A DNA stretch of 18,692 nt, taken from assembly GCA_018969935.1 (NCBI GenBank), contig JAGWXJ010000024.1:1-18692 (forward strand), in the 5' to 3' direction. The DNA comes from Alphaproteobacteria bacterium. GTDB taxonomy: Bacteria; Pseudomonadota; Alphaproteobacteria; Micavibrionales; UBA1664. This document shows, one piece after another, positions 1 to 7,466 of the stretch (positions within the stretch are counted from its first letter, which is position 1; every line of letters begins with the position of its first letter). The translations under genes were made by a program, and so were the position numbers. The notes under the pieces are model-generated. The model worked only from the letters and a program-made list of their open reading frames with translations. It searched no databases and was not told where the DNA came from.

Positions 1-743
1 GCCACAGCCCTGATAGTGGTAGGGGATATGCCGCCAGATGCTTCCAAAACCGCCCTTTTGGCAGTAATCGCCACAGCCTCGCGCATCACGGCAGGCGGCA
101 TGTTATCCAGCAAAACATACTTGGCCCCTGCCCCCAGCGCCTCGGATAGCTGCTCAAGGGTATCCACTTCAATCTCAACCTTTTCGGCAAGGCCCTTGGT
201 AGCGGCCAAAGCAGGCACAACCCCGCCAGCCACGGCAATATGGTTGTCCTTGATGAGCACGGCATCATAAAGACCCATGCGGTGGTTAACCCCGCCCCCG
301 CACCGTACGGCATATTTTTCAAGCGCACGGTAAGCAGGCGTTGTTTTGCGCGTATCGGTCAGTTGTGCGCCCGTGCCTGTAATCAAGTCCACAAGCTTGC
401 GGGTTTCGGATGCCACACCCGACAGGCGCTGCACAAAGTTAAGCGCCACGCGCTCGGCGGCCAGCAAGGCCCGCGCATTGCCTTTTATACGCATTACGGC
501 CTGCCCCGCTTTTACGCGGTCACCGTCTTGCGCCAGCATTTCGATTTGCAAACCCTTGAACACATGGGCCGCCACAGGCAACCCGCACACAACCCCTTCA
601 GCCCTGAAGGCCATCACGGCCTCGGCCATCGCATCAGCCGGTATGGTCGCATTACTGGTTATATCGCCCGCGCCAACATCCTCGGCCAGCGCCATGGCCA
701 CAAGCCCTTCATAGGCGGATGGCGGCAAAACAGGCGCGCTCAC
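1..743 (-). CDS. nadC: Quinolinate phosphoribosyltransferase (nicotinate-nucleotide pyrophosphorylase), C-terminus cut by window edge
   Basis: NadC decarboxylates and phosphoribosylates quinolinate with PRPP to give nicotinate mononucleotide, the entry to NAD, in the cytosol. Translating the minus strand from 743 gives an open frame of 247 codons running off position 1; about 35 C-terminal residues of the usual ~280 should be missing. Visible family signatures are LAEDVGAGDIT (19-29), NFVQRLSG (102-109), DTRKTTP (130-136), EKYAVRCGGGVNHR (142-155), LIKDNH (163-168), EVDTLEQ (192-198), LLDNM (211-215) and LEASGGI (233-239). The DTRKTTP and NHR-to-DNH blocks hold the known substrate-binding Arg, His and Lys residues. 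I start at GTG 743: it overlaps the nadA stop as GTGA, and a GGAG lies 8 bases upstream inside the nadA end. The first in-frame ATG, 16 codons later, would remove part of the conserved N-terminal region. The nadA overlap implies translational coupling. Confidence 0.96.
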   Translation of the reverse strand, partial: MSAPVLPPSAYEGLVAMALAEDVGAGDITSNATIPADAMAEAVMAFRAEGVVCGLPVAAHVFKGLQIEMLAQDGDRVKAGQAVMRIKGNARALLAAERVALNFVQRLSGVASETRKLVDLITGTGAQLTDTRKTTPAYRALEKYAVRCGGGVNHRMGLYDAVLIKDNHIAVAGGVVPALAATKGLAEKVEIEVDTLEQLSEALGAGAKYVLLDNMPPAVMREAVAITAKRAVLEASGGISPTTIRAV

Positions 744-1723
744 CGGCTTAACTCCAACATACGGTTGACCGACTTTTGCGCGCGGGCAATCACATCCGCC
801 GGCACATGCACCTCGGTTGTCATGGTTTCCAGCGACTTCAATATCTTGGGCAAGGTAATGCGCTTCATGTGGGGGCACATAAAGCACGACCGCACGAATT
901 CAACCTTAGGGTTGGCCGCCTGCAGGTTATCCCCCATCGAACATTCGGTGATTAAAAGCACCCGCGCAGGCTGCTTGGTTTCGATGACATTCTGGAGCTG
1001 CGCCGTAGAACCCGAATAATCGGACGCCGCAATCACATCAGGGTGGCACTCGGGGTGCGCTATCACATAAATACTGTCGCCGTAGCGCGATTTGATATCG
1101 CGGACGTCATCCGCCGTAAAACGCTCATGCACCTCGCACTTGCCTTTCCACGTCAGGATTTTGACTTCAGGCACCTCGCGCTGCGTATTCATGGCAAGGT
1201 ATTCATCGGGGATCATAAGCACCTGTTTGTGCCCTTCCCGCGCCAGCGCCTTGATAATTTTGGTGGCATTGCCCGATGTACAGCACACATCGGATTCAGC
1301 CTTTACCTCGGCGCTCGTGTTCACGTAAGTGACCACCGGCACATCGGGGAATTTTTCTTTCAGGAGCCTGACATCCGCACCTGTGATGGATTCAGAGAGC
1401 GAGCACCCTGCTTCCATATCAGGCATCAACACCGTTTTTTCAGGGCATAAAATCTTGGACGTTTCGGCCATGAAATACACGCCCGCCTGCACAATCACCG
1501 CGGCATCGCACTTGGCCGCCTCCTGCGCAAGCTTGAGGGAATCGCCAACAATATCGGCAACCCCGTGGAATATATCGGGCGTCATGTAGTTGTGCGCCAA
1601 CACCACCGCGTTTTTCTTGCGCTTCAGGCGGTTGATAGCCTCGATGTAAGGGGCAAGCCCCTCCCATGTCTGGTCGGAATACTGGGCCCCCAGCTTTTCG
1701 CGGATGTGTTGTAAAGCCGTCAT
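740..1723 (-). CDS. nadA: Quinolinate synthase, [4Fe-4S] enzyme
   Basis: NadA condenses iminoaspartate with dihydroxyacetone phosphate to quinolinate in de novo NAD synthesis. The 327-residue protein fits the family length. LAHNYMTPDI (42-51) and the ADIVGDSL region (56-63) mark the first substrate-binding repeat. MPDMEAGCSLSES (100-112), HPEC (223-226) and CPHM (283-286) supply C107, C226 and C283, the three positions expected to hold the cluster that leaves one iron free for substrate. YVNTSAEVKAESDVCCTSGNA (133-153) is another conserved block. The gene ends in TGA overlapping the GTG start of nadC and begins 40 bases after a HAD hydrolase gene. No nadB (aspartate oxidase) or aspartate dehydrogenase gene is in the window, so the iminoaspartate source lies elsewhere. 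The ribosome binding site before the ATG is weak; no closer alternative start looks better. Confidence 0.97.
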   Translation of the reverse strand: MTALQHIREKLGAQYSDQTWEGLAPYIEAINRLKRKKNAVVLAHNYMTPDIFHGVADIVGDSLKLAQEAAKCDAAVIVQAGVYFMAETSKILCPEKTVLMPDMEAGCSLSESITGADVRLLKEKFPDVPVVTYVNTSAEVKAESDVCCTSGNATKIIKALAREGHKQVLMIPDEYLAMNTQREVPEVKILTWKGKCEVHERFTADDVRDIKSRYGDSIYVIAHPECHPDVIAASDYSGSTAQLQNVIETKQPARVLLITECSMGDNLQAANPKVEFVRSCFMCPHMKRITLPKILKSLETMTTEVHVPADVIARAQKSVNRMLELSR

Positions 1724-1763
1724 GCGCCGATGATATGCGCCTTGGCAGGCAGGCTGTCAAACC

Positions 1764-2594
1764 CTATCGCGGGCGCAATGCAGTGCCTTTGCCCAACTGC
1801 ACGCGCAAGGCGTCTTCGGCATCCAGCTGGGCATTCCAGTCGCGCCGCATACGGACGACAACACGCAACGCCTTGATGACACTGCCATAGGTAGCCGTGC
1901 CATGGGGCATGATATCCGGTTTTTTTCCCGTCACGCCCACAAGGACAGGCATCATGCCGAGTGTTGCAGGCACCCGCAGGTTCTTCTCGCGGTCTTCCGC
2001 CATGAAAACCATGTTGAAACTGCCGTAATAACGCGCATCACGAAGGAAATCGGTATAAAGGCTGGAATCCGTGCACTTCATACGGCCCTGATAACCGTCG
2101 ATACCGCGGCAAATATTGAAGTGTGTGCGTATGCCCATCAATGTCGGCACTTCATGGGCCCAGTAGTCGTCGCCATGAGTTAAAATCCCGAACTTGAGGC
2201 CAAGCGACCGCGCCTCGCGCAAAAGGTCATTCATCTCGCGATAAAAGTCGAGATGCGCCTGCGCCCGTTCATTAAACTGCGGTTTGACATGCCGGTCCAA
2301 TGTCAGGCGGTGATACCCCTGATGAAATTTTGTGTGGTCGATACCCCATCGGCGCGCAGGGCCTATGGTGGGCAAACCGTGTTCGGCGTAGGAAGCCTTC
2401 GTGGCCTCATCCATCGCTTCTTCGGAAACACGCTTGCCACTGGCTTTCAACATGCCGGCCAGCACTTCAATCACGCATTTGTAAATATCGTCATTCAGGC
2501 TGTCCCAGTGCATGAACAGCGTTTCATCAAGGTCAAAGATGCCGAAACCGGCGGCCTGCTTCTCGATAAGGGGCAGTTTGTTTTTGCTGGGCAT
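1764..2594 (-). CDS. HAD-superfamily hydrolase, pyrimidine 5'-nucleotidase-like
   Basis: This 276-residue protein carries the four HAD phosphohydrolase motifs. Motif I is FDLDETLF (20-27), with nucleophile D21 and acid/base D23. Motif II is ILTHGD with T139. A likely motif III lysine is K173. Motif IV is FMAEDREKNL (197-206), with D201 and the E-K-N that normally ends the magnesium loop. An all-helical stretch between motifs I and II (about 33-130) fits a C1-type cap as in phosphoglycolate phosphatases and pyrimidine 5'-nucleotidases of the YjjG/Sdt1 type. The substrate cannot be read from sequence. The start is supported by GAGG 6 bases before the ATG. The gene sits 69 bases after atpC and 40 bases before nadA, all in one direction. 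A nucleotidase role in NAD or nucleotide turnover is suggested by position only. The basic C-terminal tail is not part of the standard fold. Confidence 0.85.
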   Translation of the reverse strand: MPSKNKLPLIEKQAAGFGIFDLDETLFMHWDSLNDDIYKCVIEVLAGMLKASGKRVSEEAMDEATKASYAEHGLPTIGPARRWGIDHTKFHQGYHRLTLDRHVKPQFNERAQAHLDFYREMNDLLREARSLGLKFGILTHGDDYWAHEVPTLMGIRTHFNICRGIDGYQGRMKCTDSSLYTDFLRDARYYGSFNMVFMAEDREKNLRVPATLGMMPVLVGVTGKKPDIMPHGTATYGSVIKALRVVVRMRRDWNAQLDAEDALRVQLGKGTALRPR

Positions 2595-2608
2595 GAATAT
2601 CCTCGTTC

Positions 2609-2632
2609 GCTGGCCCAGTTTTTAAGGCCAGC
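2609..2632 (-). other. Perfect 7-bp inverted repeat between atpC and the HAD gene
   Basis: GCTGGCC at 2609-2615 and GGCCAGC at 2626-2632 form a perfect 7-bp stem around a 10-base AT-rich loop. It is in the 69-base gap after atpC, just upstream of the HAD ribosome binding site. No T-run follows it on the minus strand, so it is not a classical intrinsic terminator. It could be an RNA-processing or stability element that separates atp from HAD-nadA-nadC expression, or a weak attenuator. The palindrome is seen directly; any function is inferred. Confidence 0.45.
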
Positions 2633-2663
2633 TCCGGAAATATGCAAATTTTATGGATAATAC

Positions 2664-3071
2664 TTAAGCGAGCGCGGCGCGCTTGGCCTTTGCCACTTCG
2701 ATACGGGCGGCAAGACGTGCCTTTTCATGGCCTTCGGCCAAACCAAAAGCCGCTTCAAGCTTGCCGACTTCAGCATCGACGCCTGCGACCGTCAGGTTTG
2801 CAAGGTCAACTGCTTCCTCGGCCAGCACGGTGCAGTGCTCGGCACCCACATCGGCAAAGCCACCCGCCACAAACACGCGGCGGGGGTTGTTGTCGTTAAT
2901 GCCCGTTTTGCGGACTTCGATAACGCCCATTTGCAGGGAAGACAGCAAAGGCGAATGGCCCGGCAGAACCCCAAACACGCCCTCCTCGCCCGGAACCGTG
3001 ACCATAGCCACATCTTCCGAGATGAGTTTCGCCTCAGGCGATACGAGTTCGAATTTAAAGGTCTGGGCCAT
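2664..3071 (-). CDS. atpC: F1 ATP synthase epsilon subunit
   Basis: Epsilon is part of the central stalk and can inhibit ATP hydrolysis. The 135-residue protein has the N-terminal beta-sandwich pattern: KFELVSPEAKLISEDVAMVT (6-25), then PGEEGVFGVLPGHSPLL (27-43) and VFVAGGFADVG (66-76). The C-terminal part is helical and rich in Ala, Glu, Lys and Arg, ending in KAKRAALA. The start is 3 bases after the atpD stop, with AAGGAGG located inside the end of atpD, so it is translated with atpD. It is the last F1 gene of the cluster. Confidence 0.96.
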   Translation of the reverse strand: MAQTFKFELVSPEAKLISEDVAMVTVPGEEGVFGVLPGHSPLLSSLQMGVIEVRKTGINDNNPRRVFVAGGFADVGAEHCTVLAEEAVDLANLTVAGVDAEVGKLEAAFGLAEGHEKARLAARIEVAKAKRAALA

Positions 3072-3074
3072 TGG

Positions 3075-4508
3075 TTATGCGGCCTCCTTGGCCATTTTCT
3101 CGGCTTTGGCAAATACTTGCTCGATTGTGCCAACCATGTAGAAGGCAGCTTCAGGCAGGTGGTCGCACTCGCCGTTCACGATCATGCCGAAGCCCTTGAC
3201 GGTATCGGCTTTCTCGACGAACACGCCGGGCGAACCCGTGAACACCTCGGCCACGTGGAACGGCTGCGAGAGGAAACGCTGGATTTTGCGGGCGCGTGCC
3301 ACAACCAGTTTGTCTTCTTCCGAAAGTTCGTCCATGCCAAGGATGGCGATGATGTCTTGCAGGGCCTTGTAGGTCTGCAGCGTTTTCTGGACAGCCGTGG
3401 CCACCTTGTAGTGGTCCTCGCCCACGATTTGCGGGTCAAGGATACGCGAAGTGGAATCCAGCGGGTCAACGGCAGGGTAAATGCCAAGCTCGGCAATCTG
3501 GCGGCTCAACACGGTCGTTGCATCAAGGTGCGAGAAGGTCGTGGCAGGTGCCGGGTCGGTCAAGTCGTCAGCAGGCACGTAAACAGCCTGAACAGACGTG
3601 ATCGAACCCTTGTTGGTCGACGTAATACGCTCTTGCAGCGCGCCCATATCGGTTGCCAGCGTCGGCTGGTAACCCACGGCGGAAGGAATACGGCCCAGAA
3701 GTGCCGACACCTCGGCGCCTGCCTGCGTAAAGCGGAACACGTTGTCCATGAAGAACAGAACGTCCTGACCTTCCACATCGCGGAAGTATTCGGCCTGCGT
3801 AAGGCCGGAAAGCGCAACGCGTGCACGCGCACCGGGGGGCTCGTTCATCTGGCCGTAAACAAGCGCCACTTTGGAACCTGCGCCATCCAGCTTGATAACG
3901 CCGGATTCAATCATCTCGTGGTAAAGGTCGTTCCCTTCGCGGGTACGCTCGCCAACGCCTGCAAACACGGAAACACCGCCGTGGCCTTTTGCAATGTTGT
4001 TGATGAGTTCCATGATGGTAACCGTCTTGCCAACGCCTGCACCGCCGAAGAGGCCGATTTTACCGCCTTTGGCGTAAGGGCAGATAAGGTCGATGACTTT
4101 AATACCCGTAACCAGCTGCTCGGTCGCTGTCGATTGGTCGACGAATGCGGGGGCGGCACGGTGGATGGGGTAGGATTCCTTGGCGTTGACAGGGCCGCGA
4201 TCGTCAATCGGCTGGCCGATGACGTCCATGATACGGCCAAGCGTTTCAGGGCCGACCGGCACGGCAATCGCGTTGCCGGTGTCCGTGACATCCTGACCGC
4301 GGACAAGGCCGTCCGTCGAGTCCATGGCGATGCAACGCACGGTGTTTTCGCCAAGGTGCTGGGCAACTTCGAGCACCAGCTCGGCGTTGTCGTTACCGGC
4401 GTTCTTGGTCTTGAGCGCGTTCAGGATTTGCGGAACCGCACCGTCCTCGAACTGCACGTCCACAACTGCACCAAGCACCTGCGTGATTTTACCGTTTGTC
4501 TTAGCCAT
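3075..4508 (-). CDS. atpD: F1 ATP synthase beta subunit (catalytic)
   Basis: Beta carries the catalytic nucleotide site of F1. The 477-residue protein has the Walker A loop GGAGVGKT (155-162), the catalytic GERTR segment with E187, the Walker B-type strand ending LFFMDNVFRF (251-260), and the DELSEED motif (393-399) that contacts gamma. The length is normal and no key residue is lost. It follows atpG after 23 bases and leads into atpC after 3. A purine-rich GAAGGAAG lies before the ATG at a slightly long spacing. Confidence 0.99.
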   Translation of the reverse strand: MAKTNGKITQVLGAVVDVQFEDGAVPQILNALKTKNAGNDNAELVLEVAQHLGENTVRCIAMDSTDGLVRGQDVTDTGNAIAVPVGPETLGRIMDVIGQPIDDRGPVNAKESYPIHRAAPAFVDQSTATEQLVTGIKVIDLICPYAKGGKIGLFGGAGVGKTVTIMELINNIAKGHGGVSVFAGVGERTREGNDLYHEMIESGVIKLDGAGSKVALVYGQMNEPPGARARVALSGLTQAEYFRDVEGQDVLFFMDNVFRFTQAGAEVSALLGRIPSAVGYQPTLATDMGALQERITSTNKGSITSVQAVYVPADDLTDPAPATTFSHLDATTVLSRQIAELGIYPAVDPLDSTSRILDPQIVGEDHYKVATAVQKTLQTYKALQDIIAILGMDELSEEDKLVVARARKIQRFLSQPFHVAEVFTGSPGVFVEKADTVKGFGMIVNGECDHLPEAAFYMVGTIEQVFAKAEKMAKEAA

Positions 4509-4531
4509 CGTCTTTTCTTCCTTCTTTAAAC

Positions 4532-5416
4532 TTATACGGCCTCTGCGCCGGAAATGATTTCAATAAGCTCTTTCGTAATGAACGCCTGACGCGCGCGGTT
4601 GTATTGCAGCGACAGTTTCTTGATCATGTCGCCCGCGTTGCGTGTTGCGTTGTCCATGGCCGTCATGCGCGCGGCCTGCTCGCCCGCGGCGCTATCCAGC
4701 ATCGCGCGGTAAACCTGCACGGCCAGATTGCGCGGCAGAAGGCGGCTCAAAAGCGCATCTTCATCCGGCTCGAATTCATAGGGGATTTTTGTCACGTTAT
4801 CATTGGAACCTGCGGCAGGCAGACGGAAAGGAATAAGCTGCTGCGCCGTAGGTTTTTGTACCAGCACGTTCTTGAATTCATTGTAAACCAGCGTGCAAAC
4901 ATCAAAGGCACCCGCATCAAACTGGCTTAGCACGTAAGTGGCCACATCATCGGCATTGCTGAAGGCGATTTTGCCCTTCTGGCCGACATCGGTGATGGAA
5001 TGGACCATCTTGTCCTTGTGGTCGCGGCGCAGAAGGTCGCGCGCCTTGCGGCCTACCGCGACGATTTTCACGGTTTTGCCTTCAGCCGTCAGTTCACGGA
5101 TTTTCTGGCGCGCAAAGCGCACGAGGTTACCGTTGAAACCGCCGCAAAGGCCGCGGTCAGCCGTCATGACAATCAGAAGGTGTGTTTGCTCGGAACCCGT
5201 ACCGATAAGCAGTTTGGGCAGGTTTGGCGATACGACAAGGTTGGAGGCCACGCGCGACAGCATACCCGCCATGGCAGCCGCATAAGGCTGGCTTGCCTGC
5301 GCGTTTTCCTGCGCGCGGCGCAGCTTGGAGGCCGCAACCATTTTCATGGCCGACGTGATCTTCCGTGTCGATTTCACGGAAGCGATGCGGTTACGATATT
5401 CCTTTAAACTCGGCAT
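4532..5416 (-). CDS. atpG: F1 ATP synthase gamma subunit
   Basis: Gamma is the rotor shaft of F1. The 294-residue protein opens with the conserved helix SLKEYRNRIASVKSTRKITS (3-22), followed by AMKMVAASKLRRAQ. The central Rossmann-like part includes ADRGLCGGFN. It ends with the second shaft helix, containing MDNATRNAGDMI and YNRARQAFITKELIEIISGA. Between these, a 'NDNVTKIPYEFEPDEDALL' stretch matches the usual variable region. The ATG follows the stop of an unknown 91-codon gene by only 3 bases (TAA GAG ATG) instead of following atpA directly as is usual. Confidence 0.98.
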   Translation of the reverse strand: MPSLKEYRNRIASVKSTRKITSAMKMVAASKLRRAQENAQASQPYAAAMAGMLSRVASNLVVSPNLPKLLIGTGSEQTHLLIVMTADRGLCGGFNGNLVRFARQKIRELTAEGKTVKIVAVGRKARDLLRRDHKDKMVHSITDVGQKGKIAFSNADDVATYVLSQFDAGAFDVCTLVYNEFKNVLVQKPTAQQLIPFRLPAAGSNDNVTKIPYEFEPDEDALLSRLLPRNLAVQVYRAMLDSAAGEQAARMTAMDNATRNAGDMIKKLSLQYNRARQAFITKELIEIISGAEAV

Positions 5417-5419
5417 CTC

Positions 5420-5695
5420 TTAGCTCACTCTGTATCTGGGTTGCTTTCTCAGCAACGACATAAACTCTGCTACTTCCAAAACCGTACTCTTTGTTACTAC
5501 CTCGACAGCGCGATCAACGCGGCCTTGGTCCAACCTTTGCTCTCCGCCTTTGACGGCCGCATTCAGCAGCATTGTGGCAACCGAGCTGGCAACCATGTGC
5601 TGGCCTGCAGCCGCCTCGATGGCAACAGAGGCTTCAAAAGCTTCTGCCGCGCTCAGCGTATCCAGTGCTTCGGAGAATTCTGCGTATGATGTCAT
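5420..5695 (-). CDS. Unknown 91-residue protein encoded inside the atp operon
   Basis: I do not recognise this protein. It is 91 residues, Ala-rich, and predicted by eye to be almost entirely alpha-helical, with an acidic N-terminal half (SYAEFSEALDTLSAAEAFEA) and a basic C-terminal end (LLRKQPRYRVS). It has no signal peptide and no convincing transmembrane segment, although the segment around 34-46 (MVASSVATMLLNA) is mildly hydrophobic. A very good ribosome binding site, GGGGAGGAAGG, lies before the ATG. The gene sits 12 bases after the preceding small gene and 3 bases before atpG, in the same reading frame as both. It does not resemble delta, epsilon, the alphaproteobacterial zeta inhibitor (DUF1476), AtpI or AtpZ as I know them. 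Position suggests a role in F1 assembly, regulation or structure, but that is inference. Confidence 0.8.
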   Translation of the reverse strand: MTSYAEFSEALDTLSAAEAFEASVAIEAAAGQHMVASSVATMLLNAAVKGGEQRLDQGRVDRAVEVVTKSTVLEVAEFMSLLRKQPRYRVS

Positions 5696-5707
5696 ACCTT
5701 CCTCCCC

Positions 5708-5890
5708 TTACTGCACGTGCATGCCGCGTTTGACGGACATCGTATGCGTGGACTCGCAAAAGCCGTCCAGTTCCCATCCGCGCTTCTCGGCTTCTTCGCG
5801 CAAGCCATCCTCGGGCTGGACAAACACCTTGTCCTTGCCCTGATTGAAGGCTTCCGCAATGGAAGCGAGTTGCACTTCAAGGTTCGACAT
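5708..5890 (-). CDS. Unknown 60-residue protein encoded inside the atp operon
   Basis: I do not recognise this protein. It is 60 residues: a short helical start (NLEVQLASIAEAFNQGK), a beta-like KVFVQPEDG, a charged helix LREEAEKRG, then WELDGFCESTHTMSVKRG and a short tail. It has one cysteine and no signal or membrane segment. The ATG is 2 bases after the atpA stop, and AAGG with a further GAAGGCGG lies in the atpA end, so translation coupled to atpA is likely. The next small gene begins 12 bases after its stop, in the same frame. Codon choice resembles neighbouring genes and nothing suggests a decayed gene. It could be a subunit or chaperone of F1, or a passenger; the sequence does not decide. 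Confidence 0.7.
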   Translation of the reverse strand: MSNLEVQLASIAEAFNQGKDKVFVQPEDGLREEAEKRGWELDGFCESTHTMSVKRGMHVQ

Positions 5891-5892
5891 CC

Positions 5893-7437
5893 TTAAGCCG
5901 CCTTCGCCATCGTGGCCGTGTAACCTTTGAGGTACTCGTGCATTTTGGCTTCAAGGTCCTTATCTAGGGCCTTTTTGCTGCGGATTTCGTCAAGGATGGC
6001 TTTGCCCGTGCCGCCAGCGCGTGCATCGCGCAGAAGGCCGGCTTCATAAGCCGTCACGCGGTTGACAGGCAGGCCGTCAAGGTAGCCCTTCACGCCCGCA
6101 AAAATCACAAGCACCTGCTCTTCAACGGCAAGCGGCGAGTACTGGGGCTGTTTCAGAAGTTCCGTGAGGCGCGAACCGCGGGCCAGAAGTTTCTGGGTCG
6201 AGGCATCAAGGTCGGATGCGAACTGCGAGAACGCTTCCATCTCGCGGTACTGTGCAAGCTCCAGCTTGATGGTACCGGCAACCTGTTTCATAGCCTTGAT
6301 TTGTGCGGCAGAACCCACGCGCGAAACCGAAAGGCCTACGTTAATAGCAGGGCGTATACCTTTGTAGAACAAACCAGTTTCAAGGAAGATCTGGCCATCC
6401 GTAATCGAGATAACGTTGGTCGGGATGTACGCCGAAACGTCACCGGCCTGCGTTTCGATGACAGGCAGCGCCGTCATGGAACCGCCACCGTTTTTGTCCG
6501 ACATCTTGGCCGCGCGCTCAAGGAGGCGCGAGTGGATGTAGAAAACGTCACCGGGGTATGCCTCGCGGCCCGGCGGGCGGCGCAGCAGCAGCGACATCTG
6601 GCGGTAAGCCACAGCCTGCTTGGAAAGGTCATCATAGATGATAAGGGCGTGCATGCCGTTATCGCGGAAGTATTCGCCCATCGCGCAGCCCGTGTAAGCG
6701 GCAAGGAACTGCATGGGGGCCGGGTCGGATGCCGTAGCGGCTACAACGATCGAGTATTCCATCGCGCCGCGCTCTTCAAGCGAGCGTACGAGCTGTGCGA
6801 CCGTCGAGCGTTTTTGGCCGATAGCCACGTAAATGCAGTAAAGCTTCGATTTCTCGTCGCCCGATGCGTTCACCGACTTCTGGTTGAGGATGGCGTCAAG
6901 CGCAACAGCCGTTTTACCGGTCTGGCGATCACCGATGATAAGTTCGCGCTGGCCGCGGCCAACAGGCACAAGGGCATCAAGGGCTTTGATACCCGTCTGC
7001 ATCGGCTCTTTCACCGACTGGCGCGGCGTAATGCCGGGGGCCTTCATTTCAACGCGGCGTGTTTGGGCGCCCTTGATGGGGCCTTTGCCGTCAATCGGGT
7101 TGCCAAGGCCGTCAACAACGCGGCCAAGCAGTTCCTTGCCGACCGGCACGGAAACAATCTCGCCCGTACGGCGCACGATGTCGCCTTCCTTGATGTCGCG
7201 GTCCGAACCGAAGATAACAACACCCACGTTGTCGACTTCAAGGTTCAGGGCCATCCCTTTGATGCCGCCGGGGAATTCCACCATCTCGCCAGCGCGCACG
7301 CCGTCAAGGCCGTAAACGCGGGCAACACCGTCACCAACCGACAAAACGGTGCCGACTTCGGCCACGTCTGCCATCGCGTTGAAGTTGGCTACCTGGTCCT
7401 TCAGGATTGCCGAGATTTCCGAGGCTTTGAGTTCCAT
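5893..7437 (-). CDS. atpA: F1 ATP synthase alpha subunit
   Basis: Alpha forms the F1 hexamer with beta and holds the non-catalytic nucleotide sites. The 514-residue protein is of normal length. The N-terminal helix (MELKASEISAILKDQVANF) is the part that binds delta. Walker A is GDRQTGKT (169-176). The conserved segments LIIYDDLSKQAVAYRQMSLLLRRPPGREAYPGD and GLSVSRVGSAAQIKAMKQVAG, the latter containing the arginine that contacts the beta site, are all present, though split here for brevity. GGAGAGAAG precedes the ATG, 29 bases after atpH. Instead of being followed by atpG, it is followed by two unknown small genes, the first only 2 bases away. Confidence 0.99.
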   Translation of the reverse strand: MELKASEISAILKDQVANFNAMADVAEVGTVLSVGDGVARVYGLDGVRAGEMVEFPGGIKGMALNLEVDNVGVVIFGSDRDIKEGDIVRRTGEIVSVPVGKELLGRVVDGLGNPIDGKGPIKGAQTRRVEMKAPGITPRQSVKEPMQTGIKALDALVPVGRGQRELIIGDRQTGKTAVALDAILNQKSVNASGDEKSKLYCIYVAIGQKRSTVAQLVRSLEERGAMEYSIVVAATASDPAPMQFLAAYTGCAMGEYFRDNGMHALIIYDDLSKQAVAYRQMSLLLRRPPGREAYPGDVFYIHSRLLERAAKMSDKNGGGSMTALPVIETQAGDVSAYIPTNVISITDGQIFLETGLFYKGIRPAINVGLSVSRVGSAAQIKAMKQVAGTIKLELAQYREMEAFSQFASDLDASTQKLLARGSRLTELLKQPQYSPLAVEEQVLVIFAGVKGYLDGLPVNRVTAYEAGLLRDARAGGTGKAILDEIRSKKALDKDLEAKMHEYLKGYTATMAKAA

Positions 7438-7466
7438 TACACTTCTCTCCGTATCAAAATACTAAA

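Noticed and set aside
2727..4529. A 600-codon plus-strand open frame opposite atpC and atpD
   Set aside because: It is antisense to two unmistakable F1 genes, the translation is His/Arg/Val-rich without any domain, and codon phase explains its openness.
5420..5890. The two small genes as the alphaproteobacterial zeta inhibitor or a split fragment of an atp subunit
   Set aside because: Neither has the zeta N-terminal pattern, and alpha, beta, gamma, delta and epsilon are all complete elsewhere in the cluster.
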